From positions 1-12,560 of the forward strand of contig JAABPZ010000015.1 in NCBI GenBank assembly GCA_011391755.1: DNA of 12,560 nucleotides. The letters run 5' to 3'. A model generated the notes under the pieces. That model was not told the DNA's origin. It saw only the letters and a program-made list of their open reading frames with translations, and searched no databases. The DNA comes from Methanothrix sp. (GTDB taxonomy: Archaea > Halobacteriota > Methanosarcinia > Methanotrichales > Methanotrichaceae). This document shows, piece after piece, positions 6,171 through 11,628 of the stretch; position 1 is the stretch's first letter; every line of letters starts with the position of its first letter. The position numbers and the translations under genes were made by a program.

Positions 6171-6953
6171 TTATTCATGGGTAGTTGGCGGAGCGCAAGT
6201 CTTACAGGGAAGATAGCCCTGCCCCTTTGCATCCTCTATACTCTGGAAGTAGATGCGGTTCTCTGGTTTTATTTTGAGAGCATAGCGACAGTCCAGACGA
6301 TGGTACTTTTTCGAGGTTATGCTGCCCATAAACGTGCTATTCTCACTCTCCTTGCCTGCCATCGCGACGGGAGCCTTCTTTCCCGCCGCATCATTTGAGA
6401 TCTCTTTTTGCACAATGTTCTCCTCTTTGGGCAAAACTTCCTCATTCTTTTCTTCGGTGACTTTTTCATCCAGCTCCTCCGGCCATGGTACTTGCTCAAA
6501 TACCGGATATTGTCCGGACGCAAGGCTGATTTTCCTGCTTTCTTTCGCCAAAACGCCGTGGGGACCCTTTGCCTCTAAAATACAATAATATTCTCCAGCC
6601 GGAACTTTTACATTCTTGGTGATCTCAAAGCTGTAATCCCGGTTAGGCTCGATCTGCATCAGCAGGTATTTGGTGTTAAATTGCGTCCTCTCTCCCTGAC
6701 AAAGGGTGGCATTGAGCATGAGATAAGCAAGCGAGCTATTGCCAGGGAGCATAATATTGCCTCGCACACCAAAAAAGTCGCTACTCAATTCAGCATCAAA
6801 ATCCATCTGCATTGCCGGTTGATCCTGTGGCACAGAAGGCGTCACAGAGAGCTCGGGAACCTTCTCCAGACAGCCGGTCATAGAGAACAATGCTAGGATA
6901 AGAGGAAATAAAATTAAAGGTATACCACACTTACTAAAAAAATTTATTACCAA
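6171..6953 (-). CDS. Lipoprotein with C-terminal Ada-like zinc-binding domain
   Basis: A predicted surface lipoprotein of 260 residues. I start it at TTG 6953: this gives a compact lipoprotein signal (N-terminal Lys8, hydrophobic core, lipobox SMTGC with Cys28), has GGGGTTGATC just upstream as a Shine-Dalgarno-like run, and leaves the ORB at 6961-6981 outside the coding region. The same frame is open back to GTG 7034, overlapping the UPF0148 stop by four bases, and that longer 287-residue form is a real alternative. The middle (about 50-160) looks like a beta-rich Ig-like domain, followed by a Lys/Glu-rich linker. The C-terminal 50 residues (SKKYHRLDCRY, then PENRIYF, then GYLPCKTC) match the metal-binding module of Ada, with His218, Cys222, Cys250 and Cys253 as likely ligands. 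No nuclease or methyltransferase domain is attached. The function is unknown. Confidence 0.75.
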   Translation of the reverse strand: MVINFFSKCGIPLILFPLILALFSMTGCLEKVPELSVTPSVPQDQPAMQMDFDAELSSDFFGVRGNIMLPGNSSLAYLMLNATLCQGERTQFNTKYLLMQIEPNRDYSFEITKNVKVPAGEYYCILEAKGPHGVLAKESRKISLASGQYPVFEQVPWPEELDEKVTEEKNEEVLPKEENIVQKEISNDAAGKKAPVAMAGKESENSTFMGSITSKKYHRLDCRYALKIKPENRIYFQSIEDAKGQGYLPCKTCAPPTTHE

Positions 6954-6960
6954 TTGATCA

Positions 6961-6981
6961 ACCCCTTTATTTCCAGTGGAG
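6961..6981 (-). other. Origin recognition box (ORB), inverted copy
   Basis: On the minus strand this reads CTCCACTGGAAATAAAGGGG plus a final T, identical in 20 of 21 positions to the ORB at 8369-8389. It has the dyad core and the downstream G-string of archaeal Orc1/Cdc6 binding sites. Orientation is opposite to the two copies beside cdc6. A near-mirror arm ACTGGGAAA (6982-6990) extends the dyad. Confidence 0.75.
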
Positions 6982-7030
6982 ACTGGGAAATCCCGGCATT
7001 TGGGCCCGTATAAAACATAGGGATGAGAGA

Positions 7031-7441
7031 TCACCCCTGCAAGGATCGGAACACTCGCAGCAACCCTTCCAGGCAGTCCAGTTGCTTTTTCAGCATATCC
7101 AGATCATGTTCTTCTTCCAGAGCGACAGTGAGCTCTCGTAACCTACGCAAGAGAGAAGCACGCAGATTGCCTATTGCGACCATCAAGTCGTCATCATCCT
7201 GCCCACTATCCTGTAAATGGGCACCATCAAATTTTGATTTTTCGTCAAGTTCTGCTCCGGATAAGCCAGAAGGCTGCGCTTTTGCTGGCAAATTGAGTTT
7301 ATCGGCAAAAGAGCAGACGGGGCAGACGACCTCACCATTGCGACGAAAAAGAGGTGCGCCACAGTCATGATGCGTAGCCAACATAGTGCAACCCTGCTCC
7401 AGAAGCTTGGTTATCTTGCTAAGAACTTCATCCTCATCCAT
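7031..7441 (-). CDS. UPF0148 / Sjogren's syndrome-scleroderma autoantigen 1 family protein
   Basis: A 136-residue archaeal protein of the UPF0148 (autoantigen p27-like) family. The signature is [22 protein letters not shown] then GEVVCPVC, a small zinc ribbon at about residues 15-43. In relatives, as I recall them, the ribbon uses four cysteines; here the first is His24, giving His24-Cys27 and Cys40-Cys43, which could still bind zinc. The rest is a low-complexity linker and a charged C-terminal helix (about 95-136, [29 protein letters not shown]). The function is not established. Start: ATG 7441, 7447 and GTG 7450 are all in frame. The box A at 7467-7474 puts the transcript start near 7445, so a nearly leaderless start at 7441 or 7447 is likely. 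It sits inside the origin region, divergent from UPF0147. Confidence 0.85.
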   Translation of the reverse strand: MDEDEVLSKITKLLEQGCTMLATHHDCGAPLFRRNGEVVCPVCSFADKLNLPAKAQPSGLSGAELDEKSKFDGAHLQDSGQDDDDLMVAIGNLRASLLRRLRELTVALEEEHDLDMLKKQLDCLEGLLRVFRSLQG

Positions 7442-7466
7442 GTCCATCACCTACGTGCCACATACG

Positions 7467-7474
7467 TTTAAATA
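7467..7474. promoter_or_regulatory. Near-symmetric box A between UPF0148 and UPF0147
   Basis: TTTAAATA on the plus strand and TATTTAAA on the minus strand. Leftward, it is correctly spaced for a near-leaderless UPF0148 mRNA. Rightward, it would start UPF0147 transcription near 7497 with a leader of about 45 bases. One TATA element may therefore serve both genes. Confidence 0.5.
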
Positions 7475-7541
7475 CAACGACCATATCATCACTTCTCAAC
7501 TGATTAAGACGAATATCGTCATTAACCTTTTTCCCAGAAAC

Positions 7542-7817
7542 ATGGGTGGTGATTCTACGACAGCTGAAAATGTCCTTAAGCAATGCGTTGAGGTAATAGA
7601 ACGTATTATGAGCGATGATGCCGTACCAAGAAACATCAGGCGCTCCGCAGAGAACGTCAAATCTATACTCATGAAAGAGAGCACAAGCGAAGCAATCAAG
7701 GCTGCATCTGCCATCTCTATACTTGATGAGATAAGCAATGATCCCAATATTCCTCTTCACACCAGAACTTTGATCTGGAATGTTGCCAGCCAGCTTGAGA
7801 CCATACCCGTAGCTTGA
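7542..7817 (+). CDS. UPF0147 family protein
   Basis: A 91-residue archaeal protein of unknown function, matching UPF0147. The family signature is [20 protein letters not shown] (about 16-36) and the very conserved [19 protein letters not shown] then [10 protein letters not shown] near the C terminus. It is all helical with no membrane segment or signal, so it is cytosolic. I start at ATG 7542, which gives the normal family length; the frame is open further upstream but that part overlaps the UPF0148 gene on the other strand and is not family sequence. There is no Shine-Dalgarno before this ATG. It lies about 630 bases upstream of cdc6, pointing the same way, with an ORB-like site between. Confidence 0.92.
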   Translation: MGGDSTTAENVLKQCVEVIERIMSDDAVPRNIRRSAENVKSILMKESTSEAIKAASAISILDEISNDPNIPLHTRTLIWNVASQLETIPVA

Positions 7818-7904
7818 AGCTTCCGCTTCCATCTGCTGGCCATGCGTAATCTTTTGGCCCTAAAGAAAAGCATCCACGAGAAAAAAAAGCAAGGATCGAG
7901 AGAG

Positions 7905-7925
7905 ACCGTATGATTTCCACTGGAG
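7905..7925 (-). other. Degenerate ORB, inverted copy
   Basis: On the minus strand CTCCAGTGGAAA followed by TCATACGGT matches the ORB at 8369-8389 in 16 of 21 positions by hand alignment. The dyad core is kept but the G-string is broken (ACGGT for GGGGT). It faces away from the AT-rich stretch and opposite to the copies at 8336 and 8369. Confidence 0.5.
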
Positions 7926-8199
7926 ACTTCGTTCCTCCTGTAAGCTAACTTGCAAGCTGACTGCTAAATGATCTATGAGAATCGATTTCAACTTGGCGGT
8001 TCCGGTTAGATGGTCTCTCGGTAATTTGTTTATGGGCGCTGATTTTCGCTAACTGGTTTAAACGAACTAACCTTTAATTTTTAACATGTAAGTACGAATA
8101 TGAACCTATCTCGCGATCTACGACGCAAAATTTTCTGCAGTAATCAGAACTTAATTAAAGAGTTATTTAACTTAAAAACATGTCTCACAAAAAGATTCG

Positions 8200-8207
8200 T
8201 TTATATT
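8200..8207 (+). promoter_or_regulatory. TTTATATT box A-like element in the AT-rich stretch
   Basis: A good match to the archaeal box A, but about 240 bases before cdc6. It may be a promoter or simply part of the easily melted DNA. Confidence 0.25.
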
Positions 8208-8252
8208 ATCTGTAATAATAATGTTAATAAGGACTGCTTATGCTACAAAAAG

Positions 8253-8260
8253 TTTATATA
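8253..8260 (+). promoter_or_regulatory. cdc6: Candidate cdc6 box A (TTTATATA)
   Basis: A consensus box A about 190 bases upstream of the cdc6 start. If used, transcription would begin near 8285 and run through both ORBs, so that Cdc6 bound there could repress its own gene. A weaker box CTTAATATC at 8403-8411 would instead give a leader of about 15 bases. Confidence 0.4.
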
Positions 8261-8335
8261 CAAATAAAATAAACCATACAACAGGCTTTTTTATTTCATT
8301 ATCAATCATGTGAAAATGGGCTGTTTTTATTTCTA

Positions 8336-8356
8336 TTCCACTGGAAACCATGGGGT
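8336..8356 (+). other. Origin recognition box (ORB) 1
   Basis: TTCCACTGGAAACCATGGGG plus T: a dyad core TTCCACTGGAA and a G-string, the form of the archaeal Orc1/Cdc6 site. A second G-run (AGGGGGT, 8357-8363) follows at once. It starts 33 bases, about three helical turns, before the second ORB, so both would face the same side of the DNA. Confidence 0.82.
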
Positions 8357-8368
8357 AGGGGGTCATAG

Positions 8369-8389
8369 TTCCACTGGAAATAAAGGGGT
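8369..8389 (+). other. Origin recognition box (ORB) 2
   Basis: TTCCACTGGAAATAAAGGGG plus T, the best ORB in the window and nearly identical to the inverted copy at 6961-6981. It ends 59 bases before the cdc6 start codon. Confidence 0.85.
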
Positions 8390-8448
8390 GTTTACCATAA
8401 CTCTTAATATCCCCCAAGACCTAGAAAAATTGTTCGAGGGGAATTAAC

Positions 8449-9678
8449 TTGATATCTATTTCAAAAGGGTTATTTGCTGATTTATTGGCGCAAGGAGGCA
8501 TATTTCAGTCTAGAGATGTCCTGCGCCCTACCTATACGCCAAGCGAACTGCCTCATAGAAGCGAGCAGATCAACGGCCTGGCATCCGTTCTAGTTCCTGC
8601 ATTAAGAGGAGAAACCCCCTCCAATGTTCTCATATATGGAAAAACAGGTACCGGTAAAACTGCAGTTGCCAAATACGTGGGAAAAGAGCTAGAAGAAGCA
8701 AGTCTTGGAGATATGAAGTGTACTGTGATCTACATCAACTGCGAGGTAGTAGATACTCAATACCGAATTCTAGCTCATTTAGCAAGACACTTTGATAAAG
8801 AAATTCCAATGACTGGCTGGCCCACAGATCAGGTCTACGCCGAGTTTCGAAACGCAGTAGATGAAGAGAGACAAGTTGTCGTGATAATGCTGGATGAAGT
8901 AGACAAGCTGGTTAGAAAAGGAGACGACGTTCTTTACAACCTCTCTCGTATTAACTCTGATCTGCTTCGTTCCAAGGTTAGCATCATCGGCATATCCAAC
9001 GACCTTAAATTCACAGAGTTTCTCGATCCAAGGGTAAAGAGTTCCCTGGGAGAGGATGAGATCATCTTTCCACCTTACAACGCCGAACAGATTAGAGACA
9101 TCCTGGAACAGAGAGCAAAGCTATCCTTTAGTCCAGGCGTTCTTCAAGAAGGCGTCATACCACTTTGCGCTGCTTTTGCGGCCCAAGAGCATGGCGACGC
9201 TCGTAAAGCTTTGGATCTCCTGCGCATATCTGGAGAATTAGCCGAGAGAGCACGTTCAGCTATTGTAGCCGAGGATCACGTACGTTCAGCTCGCGAAAAG
9301 ATTGAGCAAGACAGAGTGGAAGAGGTCATCAAAACTCTGCCCACGCAGTCCAAGTTGGTGCTCTACAGCATTGTTCTATTAGAGGAACAGGGAACAAGAA
9401 ACATCACCACCAGTGCCGTTTACAACATGTACAAACAACTCTGTCCTCTGGTTGAAACCGATTTTTTGACCCATCGCAGGATAACGGATCTCATTGCCGA
9501 GCTGGATATGCTGGGCATATTACATACGATTGTAATCAGCAAAGGTAGATACGGTCGGACCAAAGAGATCACTCTTAGTGTCTACTCTGGTAAGCTCAAG
9601 GTTACCCTGCAACAGGATTACCGGCTGAAGGTTCTAGGTAGTGTCAATGTGCCCCAGCAAGCTCGACTGGGTCTCTGA
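8449..9678 (+). CDS. cdc6: ORC1/CDC6 replication initiator
   Basis: AAA+ origin-binding protein that recognises ORBs and helps load the MCM helicase. The 409 residues match the family. Seen: the N-terminal FQSRDVLRPTYTPSELPHR segment (19-37), Walker A GKTGTGKT (64-71), Walker B VVIMLDEVDKL (144-154), sensor 1 GISND (181-185), the RVKSSLGEDEIIFPPY stretch (195-210) where the initiator-specific insertion lies, sensor 2 HGDARKALDLLR (248-259), and a C-terminal winged helix (about 295-390). It starts with TTG at 8449, with GAGGGG nine bases upstream; no in-frame ATG or GTG near the start would keep the conserved N terminus. Two ORBs lie just upstream, so autoregulation is likely. It is followed after 22 bases by the channel fusion gene, probably in one transcript. 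Confidence 0.97.
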   Translation: MISISKGLFADLLAQGGIFQSRDVLRPTYTPSELPHRSEQINGLASVLVPALRGETPSNVLIYGKTGTGKTAVAKYVGKELEEASLGDMKCTVIYINCEVVDTQYRILAHLARHFDKEIPMTGWPTDQVYAEFRNAVDEERQVVVIMLDEVDKLVRKGDDVLYNLSRINSDLLRSKVSIIGISNDLKFTEFLDPRVKSSLGEDEIIFPPYNAEQIRDILEQRAKLSFSPGVLQEGVIPLCAAFAAQEHGDARKALDLLRISGELAERARSAIVAEDHVRSAREKIEQDRVEEVIKTLPTQSKLVLYSIVLLEEQGTRNITTSAVYNMYKQLCPLVETDFLTHRRITDLIAELDMLGILHTIVISKGRYGRTKEITLSVYSGKLKVTLQQDYRLKVLGSVNVPQQARLGL

Positions 9679-9700
9679 CCTGTTTTTGAAGAGGAAGGTA

Positions 9701-11233
9701 ATGAGATTTGTTCGGATCTTCGCTTTGGGCTTGAGGTGGAGACGTATCCTGAGGATATGCCTGATGCTGGTAATAATTCTAACAGCAGTGGCGAACGGGG
9801 CAGCTTCGGGTAATGCATTGCCATTTTTGGAATCCATTTCGTTGAGGGAGATATCAGCGCAAGAGGTCATGGCAAATGCAAATAATAGCCTCACCGTCTA
9901 TGACCGAGTAATCATCAATGGCGATTTATTTTTAAATAAGAATCAATATAATCCCCTAAGGATAACAAATTCAGTATTCAAGGATAATGTAAGCTGCAAA
10001 GGGGTAACGTTTTATGGAGATGTGAATTTTGAGAACACTACATTCCAAAAAAATGCTATTTTTAATGAAACAAAATTCTTAACAGCGGCAAATTTTAATG
10101 CGACTCGTTTCCAAGGAGAAGCAACCTTCAATATGTCTCGCTTTCCTGATAGCGGAACTTTTGATTTTGCCTATTTCAATCGCGTAGCCAATTTTGAAAG
10201 TGTCTGGTTTGACAAATTCGCTACTTTTTATAATGCCTCATTTATGGGAAACGCTCAGTTTTCTTTCTCAGAGTTCAATGGTGCTTATGCTAACTTCGAA
10301 TCTGTACTTTGCATTGGAGAAGTCTATTTTTACGGCAGTCAGTTTAATACTTATTGCACCTTCGCTAATGCGCGACTGGAGAAGAACGCAGACTTTCATG
10401 CAACAAAATACTCAAATGGCGTAGGCTTTTTCCGAACGTGGATTTTTGGACAGGCCGATTTTGCTCGATCCCGCTTCATTGCGGATTCTATCTTTTCTCA
10501 AGCTCACTTCAACGACACAGCCAACTTCTTGAGTACCAACTTTGATGGACCTGTATTCTTAAATGACACTGTATTTTGCAAAGATGCAAATTTTGACAAT
10601 TCACAATTCCAGGCGCCTACAGATATCTCAAATGCGGTTTTTAACGGCGATCTGAAATTAAATAGCACAAAGATTGTCAGGATGGTATTAGATGGCGCAA
10701 CCTTCAGCGAAGGATCTCGTTTGTATCTGGCCAAAGCAGATATCAACCGGCTAATAGTGGGCTGGAGTCAGATACGTGACATACTCAGTTTCGACACTGC
10801 GGCTTACCTCTCGTTGATCAAGAATTATAAGGACCTTGGCCAGAGCAACGATGCCAATGAATGCTATTATGAGTATCGATATCTAAATCAGGTTCGTAAG
10901 CCGATCGGCTTTTCTAAGTTTCTGGATACGCTGGCCTGGCTCACCTGCGGTTATGGGGTGCGCCCTCACTATGCGCTTTTCTGCGGAATGGTGATAATTC
11001 TCATTTTCTCCTTTATTTATTGGACCGGCAGGGGCGTGGAGGGCTTTCATGACATTCACGGTCACCAGCTCATGGTAGCTTCCCTTTTCTACAGCACAAT
11101 TGCTTTTACTGCTAATTCAAAAGGACTTCCTCTGCGAGGGCATTATAAATACCTGGGAATTATGGAGGGCATTGTAGGATGGCTGCTTATGGCTCTATTT
11201 CTGGTGACTTTAGGCAGGCTGATCATTGGATAA
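9701..11233 (+). CDS. Pentapeptide-repeat protein fused to a two-helix ion-channel module
   Basis: A membrane protein of 510 residues. I start at ATG 9701, which has AGGAAGG just before it and gives an Arg-rich signal segment (1-36); the earlier in-frame ATG 9641 lies inside cdc6 and lacks such a site. Residues about 109-335 are about 20 units of 11 residues (one of 12), each with Phe or a like residue at positions 2 and 7, for example NFENTTFQKNA and NFNATRFQGEA. This is the Pentapeptide_4 pattern, which folds as a square beta-helix and here would lie outside the membrane. After a linker (340-415) come a transmembrane helix (423-441), a pore-helix-like stretch (456-470) and a final helix (486-508, MEGIVGWLLMALFLVTLGRLI), the Ion_trans_2 layout. 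The filter position reads FTANSKGLPLRG, without GYGD. Ion selectivity is unknown. It is probably cotranscribed with cdc6. Confidence 0.85.
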   Translation: MRFVRIFALGLRWRRILRICLMLVIILTAVANGAASGNALPFLESISLREISAQEVMANANNSLTVYDRVIINGDLFLNKNQYNPLRITNSVFKDNVSCKGVTFYGDVNFENTTFQKNAIFNETKFLTAANFNATRFQGEATFNMSRFPDSGTFDFAYFNRVANFESVWFDKFATFYNASFMGNAQFSFSEFNGAYANFESVLCIGEVYFYGSQFNTYCTFANARLEKNADFHATKYSNGVGFFRTWIFGQADFARSRFIADSIFSQAHFNDTANFLSTNFDGPVFLNDTVFCKDANFDNSQFQAPTDISNAVFNGDLKLNSTKIVRMVLDGATFSEGSRLYLAKADINRLIVGWSQIRDILSFDTAAYLSLIKNYKDLGQSNDANECYYEYRYLNQVRKPIGFSKFLDTLAWLTCGYGVRPHYALFCGMVIILIFSFIYWTGRGVEGFHDIHGHQLMVASLFYSTIAFTANSKGLPLRGHYKYLGIMEGIVGWLLMALFLVTLGRLIIG

Positions 11234-11235
11234 AA

Positions 11236-11250
11236 AAAATAAAAAATACC
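11236..11250 (-). terminator. U-tract terminator of the small sequon-rich gene
   Basis: On the minus strand, a few bases after the stop at 11256, the sequence reads TATTTTTTATTTTTTTT. Such T-runs terminate archaeal transcription. The 22-base gap separates two convergent genes. Confidence 0.45.
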
Positions 11251-11255
11251 AAGAT

Positions 11256-11492
11256 CTATCTGCTGCTTGGCTTGCGGTTCTTTGCATTTGTGAACGGGTC
11301 AGACTCGTTCTGGGATAAAGATGCGTTCTCAAGTGTCTCATTGATAAGAGTTGTATTATTGAGGGTTTCGTTCATCTGGGAAGCGTTGATCGAATCATTT
11401 GCTGCTGCCTGCTCTGCCCCAAAGGCGAAACCAAAGCCTTGAGCTGCGAATACGAACATAATCATTGATGCCATTATTAAGATGTTCTTCAT
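11256..11492 (-). CDS. Small secreted sequon-dense protein
   Basis: A 78-residue secreted protein with no recognised family. I start at ATG 11492: it has GGTG seven bases upstream, gives a normal signal peptide (MKN, hydrophobic core, FAFGAEQ), and fits the box A at 11534-11541. The in-frame GTG 11519 lies too close to that box. The mature part of about 50 residues is rich in Asn, Ser, Thr, Glu and Leu and holds eight N-glycosylation sequons within some 37 residues (NDS, NAS, NET, NNT, NTT, NET, NAS, NES), ending in a basic tail NRKPSSR. There are no cysteines. It could be a glycosylated surface peptide or a linker-like cell-envelope component. Confidence 0.6.
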   Translation of the reverse strand: MKNILIMASMIMFVFAAQGFGFAFGAEQAAANDSINASQMNETLNNTTLINETLENASLSQNESDPFTNAKNRKPSSR

Positions 11493-11533
11493 TTCTACAC
11501 CCACTCTTTTTTGCCTCACGTCATCTCGCCCAA

Positions 11534-11541
11534 AATATAAA
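11534..11541 (-). promoter_or_regulatory. Box A for the sequon-rich gene
   Basis: The minus strand reads TTTATATT, a near-consensus archaeal TATA box about 42-49 bases upstream of ATG 11492, predicting a leader of about 20 bases. Confidence 0.5.
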
Positions 11542-11568
11542 TTTTGCGTTCGATTTGCGGCAAAAGAT

Positions 11569-11576
11569 GTATATGC
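11569..11576 (+). promoter_or_regulatory. Possible box A for the papain-like gene
   Basis: GTATATGC lies about 55 bases before ATG 11629; AAAAATAAC at 11584-11592 is another candidate. Neither is a strong consensus match. The region is divergent with the promoter at 11534. Confidence 0.25.
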
Positions 11577-11628
11577 CTATAGGAAAAATAACTAAACGAT
11601 TTTTTGATCTAACGATGGTGGGGAGACT

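Larger units (their letters stand above)
7818..8448. other. Probable replication origin (oriC) with AT-rich unwinding region
   Basis: A 631-base region without a gene directly upstream of cdc6. It holds a degenerate inverted ORB (7905-7925), a long AT-rich stretch, and two good ORBs in direct orientation (8336-8356, 8369-8389). Hand counts over 8161-8340 give only about 20-28% G+C per 60 bases, far below the flanking genes, with runs of TTTATAT and TAATAATA. This matches archaeal origins, where Orc1/Cdc6 binds ORBs around a DNA unwinding element and the initiator gene lies next to it. Confidence 0.8.

Noticed and set aside
5820..6216. Overlapping plus-strand frames of 94 and 118 residues
   Set aside because: Antisense to the N-terminal part of the radical SAM gene and rich in Arg/Ala; no start site or domain.
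7434..7832. Minus-strand frame of 132 residues
   Set aside because: Antisense to UPF0147, which has a clear family signature.
8101..8340. Hidden small gene or RNA in the AT-rich stretch
   Set aside because: No frame with a ribosome site and no stable long hairpin or tRNA-like fold was seen; extreme AT content next to ORBs is better explained as an unwinding element.
8336..8389. CRISPR or other short repeat array
   Set aside because: Only two units with a 12-base gap, and the unit matches the archaeal ORB form next to cdc6.
9641..9700. Twenty-residue N-terminal extension of the channel gene
   Set aside because: It overlaps the end of cdc6, lacks a ribosome site, and would bury the signal segment that starts cleanly at 9701.
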